Positions 53,824 through 63,771 of a DNA stretch of 64,000 nt are shown in pieces. The notes under the pieces were generated by a model. That model searched no databases, had not been told where the DNA came from, and saw nothing but the letters and a program-made list of their open reading frames with translations. Within the stretch, counting starts at the first letter, position 1, and the number at the start of each line of letters is the position of its first letter. The translations under genes and the position numbers were made by a program. The stretch is taken from positions 377,508-441,507 of the forward strand of contig JADKJE010000003.1 of the NCBI GenBank assembly GCA_016722515.1, written 5' to 3'. Origin of the DNA: Alphaproteobacteria bacterium (GTDB lineage Bacteria; Pseudomonadota; Alphaproteobacteria; Rickettsiales; JADKJE01).

Positions 53824-54351
53824 TTAATTGGGTGAAATGAGAATATTCAGTGTACCTGTGTAGGTACCATCTGGTACGGCATCAAGTGCAGCGCTGGTAA
53901 TGGTTAGCCTTATTCGTGCAGTGGGGGATGCCCCACCGTTACAATTGGAACTATTGAACGGCGTGTCTGCTGGAAATCGTGCATTGCTGGCTGCTATTGA
54001 ACTTCCAGAAGTTAGGGTTTTTGACGTTCCACCACCAGGATTAGCAGCCCCTCCATCATTCCATTGAACAGAGTAAGCCACCGAGCGTGCACCATTTTTT
54101 ATTAAAAATCCTGGACCATTTCCTGTGGCCGTAACATGGTAATTACGCGTCGCTGGTGTTCCTCCAACATACACACATACAAAAACATCCTGTTGGATAT
54201 TACCATTACCCGTGATCCATAATGGCACCGTTACATCGCTAAGTCTTGAAATACGTGCAGAGTTTACTGCATAAGCTTCACTGTGGCTTAACCCTGCCAT
54301 AAGCAGGCTTAAGCCACAGATCACAGAATGATATTTTTTTTGGCTCAACAT
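53824..54351 (-). CDS. SCPU-domain pilin-like protein
   Basis: The 175-residue protein has a signal peptide (LSLLMAGLSHSEAYA) and a spore-coat-protein-U (SCPU) domain. The domain shows the typical cysteine pair (VFVCVYVGG and SSNCNGG) and the terminal strand TYTGTLNILISP. Such proteins are pilin subunits of archaic-type chaperone-usher systems. It lies 12 bases after the second pilin gene, with no ribosome binding site of its own visible, so it is probably translationally coupled. Confidence 0.85.
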   Translation of the reverse strand: MLSQKKYHSVICGLSLLMAGLSHSEAYAVNSARISRLSDVTVPLWITGNGNIQQDVFVCVYVGGTPATRNYHVTATGNGPGFLIKNGARSVAYSVQWNDGGAANPGGGTSKTLTSGSSIAASNARFPADTPFNSSNCNGGASPTARIRLTITSAALDAVPDGTYTGTLNILISPN

Positions 54352-54363
54352 TGGGCGTGCACT

Positions 54364-54921
54364 TTAAATAGGTGAAACTAATAAAGTTAATGTTCCGGTG
54401 TACACACCGTCACTGATCGCTTGCATATTTGCATTGGTAATACCCACAATAATCCTGGCGGTATTTCCAGGGGTTGTGCCCGCACAATTAGAATTATCAG
54501 TTGCTGCATTATTTAATGTTCCCGATGTCACATTGGCAGTTAACGCTGTACCAGTATTAGCCAACGCTCCAACACCACCTGAATTCCACGTAACGGTATA
54601 AGGTAAGGTGACTGCGCTGGCACTCAATGTAAATGCGCTTGCTGTACCACTACCCGTTGCCTTTACTGTATAAGCGCCAGATGGCCGTGTTGAATAGACA
54701 CAGACATCGTTGGTTAACGTAACGGCTCCATCGCCATCAACCCATGATGCTAGGGTTAGGTCTGTTAACCCACTGATTTTTACACGTGCTGGTTTTGTCA
54801 CACTTATAGTAAGCGATCCTGTAGACGTAGCTCCCAGGGTACCCTGTGTCGCTGCTTCAACTTGTGAGGCCGATACTATTGTTGCTAACAAAGCCAACAC
54901 CATTTTATATGATTTACCCAT
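54364..54921 (-). CDS. SCPU-domain pilin-like protein
   Basis: A 185-residue paralogue of the neighbouring pilin. A signal peptide (MVLALLATIVSASQVEA) is followed by an SCPU domain with the cysteine pair (NDVCVYS and NSNCAGT). It ends in YTGTLTLLVSP. AGGAG six bases upstream gives a good start. It is first in the two-gene pilin operon and divergent from the usher gene. Confidence 0.87.
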   Translation of the reverse strand: MGKSYKMVLALLATIVSASQVEAATQGTLGATSTGSLTISVTKPARVKISGLTDLTLASWVDGDGAVTLTNDVCVYSTRPSGAYTVKATGSGTASAFTLSASAVTLPYTVTWNSGGVGALANTGTALTANVTSGTLNNAATDNSNCAGTTPGNTARIIVGITNANMQAISDGVYTGTLTLLVSPI

Positions 54922-55309
54922 ACCCTACTCCTATTAATCATTTATTGCATATTAATTGCAAGCCATTATTTAATATTACCATCCAATTATTAAGATGTTA
55001 TTCATTTGCGTATAATATTACCAATTTATTATTTTAAAAATTAATGATTTGTTATTGATTTAATCATTAATCTCACTTTTGAATACGTCATGTGATCATG
55101 TATTGAATCATAAGGTGTTTTTTGTATAGAGAGTTGCCACATCAAAACACCGCCCTCCCATAAAGGAAAAACCACGATATTAAATGTGACGTTTTTTTTA
55201 ATTTTATATTGAAATTTGATCATGAACGTGGTTTTAATATGCGCCCAAGAATACGTCAATACAGTGCGTCTTAGGGAATAAAGGCAGTGGGGTATGATAA
55301 TCACAGTTT
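54922..55309. other. Divergent control region of the pilus locus
   Basis: This 388-base gap separates the leftward pilin operon from the rightward usher. It is AT-rich at the pilin side. Eight-base arms GGTGTTTT and AAAACACC form a hairpin around 55111-55150. An 87-codon minus-strand frame (55041-55304) has no protein-like features and is not called. Promoters for both directions should be here. Confidence 0.4.
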
Positions 55310-56560
55310 ATGTTGTTTCGGGGTGTTCTATGTTTCATTGCTATCCTATTGACATGCCTTCCTGGGTTAGACGCACAGGCACGTGACAACCCTCTTGCAC
55401 CGATTGCTATTCCAGTTAAAGCTGGAGCACCTCGTGGATTTGAATTTCTGGATGAACCACAGATAGGTAAGGTTGATGTATCCTATGGTGGCAGGATGAT
55501 TGGTTCCGCTATGGTTACCTATACGTCCGAAACGGTTGCCTTTGAAAATATCAATGAGCTGTTAAACACGATTCCAGCCATTAAGCCTGATGCACTGGAT
55601 AAAATAGTCACCACCTTATCGGGCAAGATCAGCAATCACGCCGAGAACATCTGTTCGCGCTATTCAGGTAATTTTTCAAAGAATGATTGCGGCACCCTCA
55701 CCCCTGATGTTGCGGGAGTTATTTTTGATGAGTCTCATTTTAAGGCTGAACTGTTTATCAATTCAACCCTGCTTGACAAACAAGACAGCAAAAATGACCG
55801 AATTCTTCCCCCAGCCGAAAACATCTTTTCTGGACTTCATTCTTTTTCAGGCAATGTCAGTAAAGAGCCCGATGGCCGTGATAGTTTTTCAATGATCCAA
55901 AACTCTACCCTTGGTTATGGCCAGGGGCGGTTTAATCTGGTGAATGTCTATACCCAGGATACCCAGCGGATGGATTCGGCACTCCTTAGTTTAGATAAAA
56001 AGGGCTACTTGTTTAAAGCGGGGTATTTTGAAAGCCTGGCCCATCATATATTGCCAGAGCTTCAAGTAACGGGGGTATCCGCGGCTACATCGTTAGACAC
56101 TAATTTGGCACAAAAACGCAATGCTGGTAACCAAATTTGGCTTTTTCTTCCCACACGCAGTTGGGTAACCCTGCTCCATAATAATATTATTTACGCTACC
56201 GAATTTTATGAAGCGGGAAATCAAATTATTGATACGACCGCCCTTCCTGAAGGTGCGTACGACATTACCATCCGCATCCGCGAACCCAATGGCAATACCC
56301 GCGATGAAAAACGTTTCTTTGCTAAAAATTTCCAAATCCCTCCACCAGGCCAACCTATTTATTATACCATGGCAGGATTTGTCCGGCAGCAAGACCAAAC
56401 CCAACCCTTGCCGCAAACCTCATCAACTCCCATTTTTCAAGCCGATACCATTCGCCGCATTACGGATAATATCGGCGTCAATGCAAGCCTCATGGATGTC
56501 GGCGATACTGGTTATATAGAACTGGGAACCTTTTGCTTTTTAAACCAAATCAAAAAATAA
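55310..56560 (+). CDS. Fimbrial usher, N-terminal part (frameshifted)
   Basis: The frame begins with a signal peptide (LCFIAILLTCLPGLDAQA). It then shows the N-terminal and first barrel part of a CfaC/TcfC-like outer-membrane usher, including GQGRFNLVNVYTQD and TALPEGAYDITIRIREPNG. It ends prematurely after a T-run and an A-run near 56530. The next frame continues without loss (LLFKPNQKISLNSMG), so a single missing T around 56530 would restore one protein of about 850 residues. Ushers export and assemble pilins handed over by the chaperone. Confidence 0.7.
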   Translation: MLFRGVLCFIAILLTCLPGLDAQARDNPLAPIAIPVKAGAPRGFEFLDEPQIGKVDVSYGGRMIGSAMVTYTSETVAFENINELLNTIPAIKPDALDKIVTTLSGKISNHAENICSRYSGNFSKNDCGTLTPDVAGVIFDESHFKAELFINSTLLDKQDSKNDRILPPAENIFSGLHSFSGNVSKEPDGRDSFSMIQNSTLGYGQGRFNLVNVYTQDTQRMDSALLSLDKKGYLFKAGYFESLAHHILPELQVTGVSAATSLDTNLAQKRNAGNQIWLFLPTRSWVTLLHNNIIYATEFYEAGNQIIDTTALPEGAYDITIRIREPNGNTRDEKRFFAKNFQIPPPGQPIYYTMAGFVRQQDQTQPLPQTSSTPIFQADTIRRITDNIGVNASLMDVGDTGYIELGTFCFLNQIKK

Positions 56561-57849
56561 GTTTAAATAGCATGGGCAGCACCAGAGGTGATGTAGGACT
56601 TTCAGTATCTTATGCAAGTAATTGGAATGAAGGGAAAATTTCGTATGCGGCTGATGTTCGAAAAATATGGGCCGGCGAACCAAATGTCGCGCTGTTACCC
56701 CATGATGCACAGCGTTTAATCCACGGAGATACGTTTCAGGGATCAACCTTGTTAAGCTATCTTGTCTTGCCTGATGTTTCTCTTAATTTTCAAGCCAATG
56801 GCAGTGAAGATTCCGAGCATGTTAAATCGTATGCCATCGGTCCCTTTGTTCGCTGGAATATGTGGCAGAAGGGTGAAAATGACCTTAGTTTTTATGCCGA
56901 TGCCAATCGTACACAAACCGGCGATATCTATTCTGGCTATTTGCGGTTAACGCTGCGCCTGGGGGCGTGGGGATATGTGGGTGAAGGAGGCGTTTCTGGC
57001 GATCAATCATCATCGAGTGCAACGTCGAATAATACCAAACGCTTCCCCTATGCTTATAACCGCGTCACCTGGAATGATGACAAAGATCCGACCCATTTAT
57101 TGGTTGTTGGCGCAGAATCACGTGAGCAAGCCCATTACCAAAATCATCTGGTTGACTTGGATTACCACAGCCGCTTAGGACGACTAAAATTATTGGCTGA
57201 AGAAACCATTACCCATTCGAACCATTCAACCTTTGCCAATGGAGCCTTTGGCTTTAGCATTGCCCATACCGGACGTAGCGCGGCCTTTGGAGGCGATAAT
57301 CTCTTAGGCAGTGGGGTTATTATTAATCCTAAGGGAGAAACCAAGCATAGTAATCTGTCCGTCTTGGTCAATGGGGTAGAACGAACCACCCTTAATACCG
57401 GCTCTAAAACCCTACTAATATTACCGCCTTATGATACGTATCAAATTTCACTCCTGCCTAAAGATGACAGCAGTTTGGAGATTGATGCCACCAAGCGGCC
57501 TGTTACCCTCTACCCAGGCAATATCATTGATATGGATTGGGACATCCATCCTATCACCGTTATTTTAGGAAGGGTTGTAGACACTAAAGGAAACCCATTG
57601 GCCAATGCTAAATTAATGGAAGCACGCAACATAACGGTAAGCGACGAACAAGGTAACTTTCAGGGGGAGATTATAAACAACAACACCCTCACCTTTGAAT
57701 TACGCCAGGAGAGCTCATCGATTGAGGTTGATGAAACAAATCCCGCCTTGAAGTTTAGTTCCTCACATCAACGCTGCCAGGTGAAGCTGTCGAACGTGAG
57801 TACAATCAATGGTGTCGCCGTTTACCCGGATCCACTTGTGTGTCAGTAG
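56533..57849 (+). CDS. Fimbrial usher, C-terminal part (frameshifted)
   Basis: This 438-codon frame is the continuation of the usher. It has beta-barrel strands (VGLSVSYASNWNEGKISYAA, YLRLTLRLGAWGYVGEG) and the plug or C-terminal domains (LILPPYDTYQISLLPKDDSS). A carboxypeptidase-regulatory-like segment follows (GRVVDTKGNPLANAKL), and it ends with two cysteines. The apparent start has no ribosome binding site, supporting a single original gene. The layout resembles the alternate or CS1-type ushers. Confidence 0.7.
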   Translation: MLFKPNQKISLNSMGSTRGDVGLSVSYASNWNEGKISYAADVRKIWAGEPNVALLPHDAQRLIHGDTFQGSTLLSYLVLPDVSLNFQANGSEDSEHVKSYAIGPFVRWNMWQKGENDLSFYADANRTQTGDIYSGYLRLTLRLGAWGYVGEGGVSGDQSSSSATSNNTKRFPYAYNRVTWNDDKDPTHLLVVGAESREQAHYQNHLVDLDYHSRLGRLKLLAEETITHSNHSTFANGAFGFSIAHTGRSAAFGGDNLLGSGVIINPKGETKHSNLSVLVNGVERTTLNTGSKTLLILPPYDTYQISLLPKDDSSLEIDATKRPVTLYPGNIIDMDWDIHPITVILGRVVDTKGNPLANAKLMEARNITVSDEQGNFQGEIINNNTLTFELRQESSSIEVDETNPALKFSSSHQRCQVKLSNVSTINGVAVYPDPLVCQ

Positions 57850-57857
57850 GTGGATGT

Positions 57858-57966
57858 GGAATTTTGTTAGTCGCAAAATAGTGTTGCGCTGGATCTCCAG
57901 CCCATTACGCTTACGCTAGGGTGTGGGAATCCAGCACAATACACATTGCGCGACTAGCGCAATTCC
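57858..57966. repeat. Palindromic repeat, copy A
   Basis: A 109-bp unit has imperfect arms of about 38 bases: GGAATTTTGTTAGTCGCAAA on the left and the complement of GGAATTGCGCTAGTCGCGCA on the right. Both lead into CTGGAT / ATCCAG at the centre. It is followed by a spacer (CATCGGTGCCTGAATCACAG) that recurs after copy B. Confidence 0.85.
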
Positions 57967-57996
57967 TTCTCATCGGTGCCTGAATCACAGTAATGT

Positions 57997-58168
57997 GGAA
58001 TTTTGCTAGTCGCAAAATAGTGTTGCGCTAGATCTCCAGCCCATTACGCTTACGCTAGGGTGTGGGGCGTCATTCTCACCCTTTTTAAGCAGTATGAGCC
58101 GCAGGCGAGTGCTGCTTAAAAAAGAGTGAAATCCAGCACAATACACATTGCGCGACTAGCGCAATTCC
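57997..58168. repeat. Palindromic repeat, copy B with nested palindrome
   Basis: This copy has the same arms as copy A but carries 63 extra bases at its centre. That insert is itself palindromic (TTTTTAAGCAG and CTGCTTAAAAA arms). Copy B plus its flanking spacer looks like a tandem duplicate of copy A that received a second palindromic element. Confidence 0.85.
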
Positions 58169-58213
58169 TTTTCATCGGTGCCTAAATCACAGTAATACTG
58201 ATTATTTCCTACC

Positions 58214-58915
58214 CTACAGTGTTATATCCCTCGAATTCATCCCATCAAACGTATGATACGTCACCGGTGCTTTGCCATAAGGCAGGGTGACACTCCAGCT
58301 TTGGCCAGCATAAATGCGGCTGATTGTTAGCTCTTTGCAATGCCCGGCAGACTCGCATTGCTGGCCGGACTGCAGCAGTACATTGGTATTGCCCTTGTTG
58401 GTAAATTCAATGGTATTTCCCACCCGTTTAGCGATTAAATCAGGATGTGGGTTTTGAGGGCGGATAATCACCAGCGCCTCATAACCAACTAACAATTTAA
58501 GGGCAACCTTCTCTTCCTTATTGTCCAGTTCATTCACAACAGGCTTGATGGTAACTCGATAAATTTGATCCTGATCGGTTGGCGGTGTCAGCATAATAAA
58601 ACGCATTAACTTGGTAACCTTAGCAGGTAACACCATTTTTGCTGGCGAAACAATCAACCCTGATTTCTGCATGTTTGTGACGAGAACCTGCTGTTGGTTT
58701 TTGCCACCTGGATTATTAATTTTATAAATCTCGGTAGCGATATATTGTTTCTGGTCATCAAGGCTTCTAATTTCGATGTCTTTATGCGTTGTGGTTCCTG
58801 GAATAAAATCAAGAATCATAGCACTCATGCTAAATTCAGCATGGGCAGACGATGACCAGGATAAAAAGCCGGCTGTGAGAAGAAACCGAAGTGACGACGA
58901 AAATGAAAATGCCAT
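58214..58915 (-). CDS. Periplasmic fimbrial chaperone
   Basis: The 233-residue protein has a signal peptide (LRFLLTAGFLSWSSSAHA) and a PapD-like two-domain immunoglobulin fold. The first domain ends with the subunit-binding strand region (SPAKMVLPAKVTKLMRFIML). The second domain contains EFTNKGNTNVLLQSGQQC and a disulfide pair (QQCESAGHCKEL). It would hold SCPU pilins in the periplasm and deliver them to the usher. It is on the opposite strand to the usher, separated by the palindromic repeats. Confidence 0.82.
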   Translation of the reverse strand: MAFSFSSSLRFLLTAGFLSWSSSAHAEFSMSAMILDFIPGTTTHKDIEIRSLDDQKQYIATEIYKINNPGGKNQQQVLVTNMQKSGLIVSPAKMVLPAKVTKLMRFIMLTPPTDQDQIYRVTIKPVVNELDNKEEKVALKLLVGYEALVIIRPQNPHPDLIAKRVGNTIEFTNKGNTNVLLQSGQQCESAGHCKELTISRIYAGQSWSVTLPYGKAPVTYHTFDGMNSRDITL

Positions 58916-59063
58916 ACCCTTAACCTTACTACCAAGAATGAATTCTTTTCCAGGCTAGTCTTTTAAAGTTAATCTTTGGTGTATGGGGTTTCGATAAGCC
59001 GTTATGCAATTAGCGCCATTCTTGTCATAGGTGAATTACGCTAATCACTTTAGAACGGGACCG

Positions 59064-60584
59064 CTACAGATTTCTACCCGATGTTTGCCGGGAATTGATG
59101 GCGGTCTGTATCACCCATTTATTCGACGGCCGCATGGAACTATTTACTTGATTCATTAAGGCTGCGCATTTTGTATTACCGATGCTCGTTGCAAATTCAT
59201 CTGGAAATTTTGCTTGAAGATACTCGGTCAATTTTTGAAATTCCAGAGGCTCCCCCCGCCAGTGCTTAAACTGGAATAATTCAGCTAATTGCCGATGTTT
59301 AACGATTAACTCTAAACAATTTACACTCCTTCCCGCCCACTCAGGTCGCAAAAGATCTTCTATCGTCAGGCGTTCACCATGCTGTTCTAACCAGATTAAA
59401 ATGTTTGGCAACATTCCAGCTTGGATAAAGTTATATAAAGGGGAATGTCTGTAACCCATAGGTCTGGTTAATTGAGCCTTATCTTTAATATCATCTAAAT
59501 CAACGCTAAAATTCACTCTCAAACTTGATGTTTTTGGTGACAATCCCAACTTAAATGCTCTATAGGCAACGGCTGCCAAAGTATGCTCAACGTCTAGTTC
59601 GTGACCACATACCAACGCAATGTATACGATTGCCGGAAAGCGCTCAGCGATCCTGGCAATTTCTTGATCATCCAGAAATTTTCGTTCTCTTATCGATTGT
59701 AGAAATGATTGAGCTTCATCATCATGTATGTCACATATTTCATCTATTTCAGGATTATCCTTATCGGTTATTTGACATACAAGTATATTATCTTTTGTAT
59801 TTAAAACTTTTTTGAAATCAGCCGCTACAATTGGGCTTATATTGTTTCCGGATAGATAAATCGATACAAGAGAATGATTATTGTTTATAAACTCGAGCAG
59901 CAATTTAGCGCCCACATCTGTTATTTTATTGTCAGCTAAATTAATATAATTTATAAACTGATTATTTCCTAGTAAAGCCATTAGATATTCTATTCCTTTA
60001 TCGCCTATTTCATTAGAACTTAAATCTAGACTCTCAAATGTAGTATTATCCTCCAAGGCTCCCTTTAAGTGATCAGGCAAGGTATCCAAGCGCAGGCCGC
60101 TATTTTTCAAGGTCAGAGTCGTAATCGAACAATTTTTGTTGAGTCCCCCCCACAAATGCTCTATACCTTCATCACCTATTTTATTACCACTAAGATTAAC
60201 ACAATCCATTGTGCAATTAACCCTCAGGACTTCTGCAAAACACTTGACACCCTCATGTGTGATATGAGTTGAATTCAAATAAAAAGTCCTAATCGAGGTA
60301 TTTTCCTTCAAAGCCCTTGCCAAACAAGAAAAATCATCATCTCCTATATCGGAATTAATTGAATTAAAAATGACAACAGATTTATTGACACGTATAACAT
60401 CCGCCAAATAGATCGCATCATTACCATGAAATATATTCCACTCAATTGTGCGAACACTGGTATTAACTTTAAGCTCATTGGTAATATTCTTTGACTCTTC
60501 ATCCGTTAGTCGATCATTAATTGAACAGACAACAAGGCTGTTTTGCTGTAATTTATTAAGTGTTTCGGTACTGCTTATTTTCAT
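59064..60584 (-). CDS. Leucine-rich repeat protein, array copy 1 (intact)
   Basis: The 506-residue protein has about eight ribonuclease-inhibitor-type leucine-rich repeats in residues about 35-265 (for example LDLSSNEIGDKGIEYLMALL and INLADNKITDVGAKLLLEFI). A helical C-terminal half of unknown family follows (SFLQSIRERKFLDDQEIARI; LLRPEWAGRSVNCLELIVKH). No signal peptide or membrane helix is seen. LRRs of this class are eukaryote-like and usually bind proteins. AGAAGG precedes the ATG. This is the only copy of the tandem array without a frameshift. Confidence 0.85.
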   Translation of the reverse strand: MKISSTETLNKLQQNSLVVCSINDRLTDEESKNITNELKVNTSVRTIEWNIFHGNDAIYLADVIRVNKSVVIFNSINSDIGDDDFSCLARALKENTSIRTFYLNSTHITHEGVKCFAEVLRVNCTMDCVNLSGNKIGDEGIEHLWGGLNKNCSITTLTLKNSGLRLDTLPDHLKGALEDNTTFESLDLSSNEIGDKGIEYLMALLGNNQFINYINLADNKITDVGAKLLLEFINNNHSLVSIYLSGNNISPIVAADFKKVLNTKDNILVCQITDKDNPEIDEICDIHDDEAQSFLQSIRERKFLDDQEIARIAERFPAIVYIALVCGHELDVEHTLAAVAYRAFKLGLSPKTSSLRVNFSVDLDDIKDKAQLTRPMGYRHSPLYNFIQAGMLPNILIWLEQHGERLTIEDLLRPEWAGRSVNCLELIVKHRQLAELFQFKHWRGEPLEFQKLTEYLQAKFPDEFATSIGNTKCAALMNQVNSSMRPSNKWVIQTAINSRQTSGRNL

Positions 60585-60631
60585 TATTGATGACCTTCTA
60601 TAGCTTTTGCGATAAATTTTACTCGGGCCCG

Positions 60632-62150
60632 CTACCGATCTCTACCCGATGTTTGCCGGGAATTGATGGCGGTCTGTATCACCCATTTATTCGACGGCCG
60701 CATGGAACTATTTACTTGATTCATTAAGGCTGCGCATTTTGTATTACCGATGCTCGTTGCAAATTCATCTGGAAATTTTGCTTGAAGATACTCGGTCATT
60801 TTTGAAATTCCAGAGGCTCCCCCCGCCAGTGCTTAAACTGGAATAATTCAGCTAATTGCCGATGTTTAACGATTAACTCTAAACAATTTACACTCCTTCC
60901 CGCCCACTCAGGTCGCAAAAGATCTTCTATCGTCAGGCGTTCACCATGCTGTTCTAACCAGATTAAAATGTTTGGCAACATTCCAGCTTGGATAAAGTTA
61001 TATAAAGGGAATGTCTGTAACCCATAGGTCTGGTTAATTGAGCCTTATCTTTAATATCATCTAAATCAACGCTAAAATTCACTCTCAAATTTGATGTTTT
61101 TAGTGACAATCCCAACTTAAATGCTCTATAGGCAACGGCTGCCAAAGTATGCTCAACGTCTAGTTCATGACCACCTACAAACGCAAGCGTTACGATTGCC
61201 GGAAAGCGCTCAGCGATCCTGACAATTTCTTGATCATCCAGAAATTTTCGTTCTCTTATCGATTCTAGAAATGATACAGCTTCTTGTTGATGCATGTCAC
61301 ATATTTCTTTTATTTCAGGATTTTCCTTATCGGTTATTTGACATAAAAGTATATTAGGTTTTGTATTTAAAAATTTTTTGAAATCAGCCGCTACAGTTGG
61401 GCTTATCTTGTTTTTGGCTAGATAAATCCATACAAGAGAATGATTATTGTTTATAAACTCGAGCAGCAATTTAGCGCCCACATCTGTTATTTTATTATCA
61501 GTTAAATCAATACAATTTATAAACTGATTATTTCCTAGTAAAGCCATTAGATATTCTATGCCTTTATCGCCTATATCATTAGAACTTAAATCAAGTCTCG
61601 CAAATGTAGTATTATCCTCCAAGGCTCCCTTTAAGTCATCAGGCAAGGTATCCAAGCGCAGGCCGCTATTTTTCAAAGTCAGAGTCGTAATCGAACAATT
61701 TTTCTTGAGTACCCCCCACAAATGCTCTATGCCTTCATCACGCATTGTATTGTGAGAGATGCAAACTGAATAAATTGCACGATTAACTCTCAATGCTTCT
61801 GCAAAACACTTGACACCCTCATGTGTGATGTGAGTTGAATTCAAATAAATGCTCCTAATCGAGGTATTTTCTTTCAAAGCACTTGCCAAACAAGAGAAAT
61901 CATCATCTCCTATACCGGAATTACTTGAATAAAAAGTGACAACAGATTTATTGACACGTATAACATCCGCCAAATAGATCGCATCATTACCATGAAATAT
62001 ATTCCACTCAATTGTGCGAACACTGGTATTAACTTTAAGCTCATTGGTAATATTCTTTGACTCTTCATCCGTTAGTCGATCATTAATTGAACAGACAACA
62101 AGGCTGTTTTGCTGTAATTTATTAAGTGTTTCGGTATTGCTTATTTTCAT
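60632..62150 (-). pseudogene. Leucine-rich repeat protein, array copy 2 (frameshifted)
   Basis: This copy matches copy 1 along its whole length and is 2 bases shorter. One base is missing from a G-run near 61008 (GGG instead of GGGG in copies 1 and 3) and one from AA near 60800. Each shifts the frame, so the C-terminal domain is lost after about residue 380. The LRR around residue 125 differs strongly from copies 1 and 3 (IYSVCISHNTMRDEG versus MDCVNLSGNKIGDEG). Confidence 0.75.
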
Positions 62151-62196
62151 TATTGATGACCTTCTATAGCTTTTGCGATAAATTTTTCTCGGCCCG

Positions 62197-63725
62197 CTAC
62201 CGATCTCTACCCGATGTTTGCCGGGAATTGATGGCGGTCTGTATCACCCATTTATTCGACGGCCGCATGGAACTATTTACTTGATTCATTAAGGCTGCGC
62301 ATTTTGTATTACCGATGCTCGTTGCAAATTCATCTGGAAATTTGTCTTGAAGATACTCGGTCAATTTTTGAAATTCCAGAGGCTCCCCCCGCCAGTGCTT
62401 AAACTGGAATAATTCAGCTAATTGCCGATGTTTAACTATTAACTTTAAACAATTTACACCCTTATCTGCCCGTCTCAACCACTCAGGTCGCAAAAGATCT
62501 TCTATCGTCAGGCGTTCACTATGTTGTTCTAACCAGATTAAAATGTTTGGCAACATTCCAGCTTGGATAAAGTTATATAAAGGGGAATGTCTGCAACCCA
62601 AAGGCCTGGTTAATTGAGCCTTATCTTTAATATCATCTAAATCAACGCTAAAATTCACTCTCAAATTTGATGTTTTTAGTGACAATCCCAACTTAAATGC
62701 TCTATAGGCAACGGCTGCCAAAGTATGCTCAACGTCTAGTTCGTGACCACCTAAAAACGCAAGCGTTACGATTGCCGGAAAGCGCTCAGCGATCATGACA
62801 ATTTCTTGATCATCCAGAAATTTTCGTTCTCTTATCGATTTTAGAAATGATCGAGCTTCTTGTTGATGTATTTCGCATATTTCTTCTATTTCAGGATTAT
62901 TCTTATCGGTTATTTTACATACGAGTATATTAGTTTTTCTATTTAAAACTTTTTCGAAATCAGCCGCTACAGTTGGGCTTATCTTGTTTTTGGCTAGATA
63001 AATCCATACAAGAGAATGATTATTGTTTATAAACTCGAGCAGCAATTTAGCGCCCACATCTGTTATTTTATTATTACTTAAATCAATACAATTTATAAAC
63101 TGATTATTTCCTAGTAAAGCCATTAGATATTCTATTCCTTTATCGCCTATTTCATTAGAACTTAAATCTAGACTCTCAAATGTAGTATTATCCTCCAAGG
63201 CTCCCTTTAAGTCATCAGGCAAGGTATCCAAGCGCAGGCCGCTATTTTTCAAGGTCAGAGTCGTAATCGAACAATTTTTGTTGAGTCCCCCACAAATGCT
63301 CTAATCCTTCATCACCTATTTTATTACCACTAAGATTAACACAATCCATTGTGCAATTAACCCTCAGGACTTCTGCAAAACACTTGACACCCTCATGTGT
63401 GATATGAGTTGAATTCAAATAAAAAGTCCTAATCGAGGTATTTTCCTCTAAAGCCCTTGCCAAACAAGAAAACTCAACATCTCCTATATCGGAATTAAAT
63501 GAATTAAAAGTGACAACTGATTTATTGACACGTATAACATCCGCCAAATAGATCGCATCATTACCATGAAATATATCCCACTCAATTGTGCGAACACTGG
63601 TATTAACTTTAAGCTCATTGGTAATATTCTTTGACTCTTCATCCGTTAGTCGATCATTAATTGAACAGACAACAAGGCCGTTTTTTGCTGTAATTTATTA
63701 GTGTTTCGGTACTGCTTATTTTCAT
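62197..63725 (-). pseudogene. Leucine-rich repeat protein, array copy 3 (frameshifted)
   Basis: The expected ATG is at 63723-63725. The first codons contain a two-base insertion in a T-run and a one-base loss. A C-run near 63288 is two bases short of copy 1. The frame is therefore broken twice. The C-terminal part is intact and carries three extra residues (LRRADKGVNCLK) compared with copy 1. Confidence 0.75.
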
Positions 63726-63771
63726 TATTGATGACCTTCTATAGCTTTTGCGATAAATTTTACTCGGGCCG

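Noticed and set aside
55041..55304. 87-codon minus-strand frame in the pilus control region
   Set aside because: No ribosome binding site or protein-like pattern; it spans the region where divergent promoters should be.
57858..58168. CRISPR array reading of the repeated sequence after the usher gene
   Set aside because: There are only two units, they are palindromes of about 110-170 bp, and there are no short regular spacers or cas genes.
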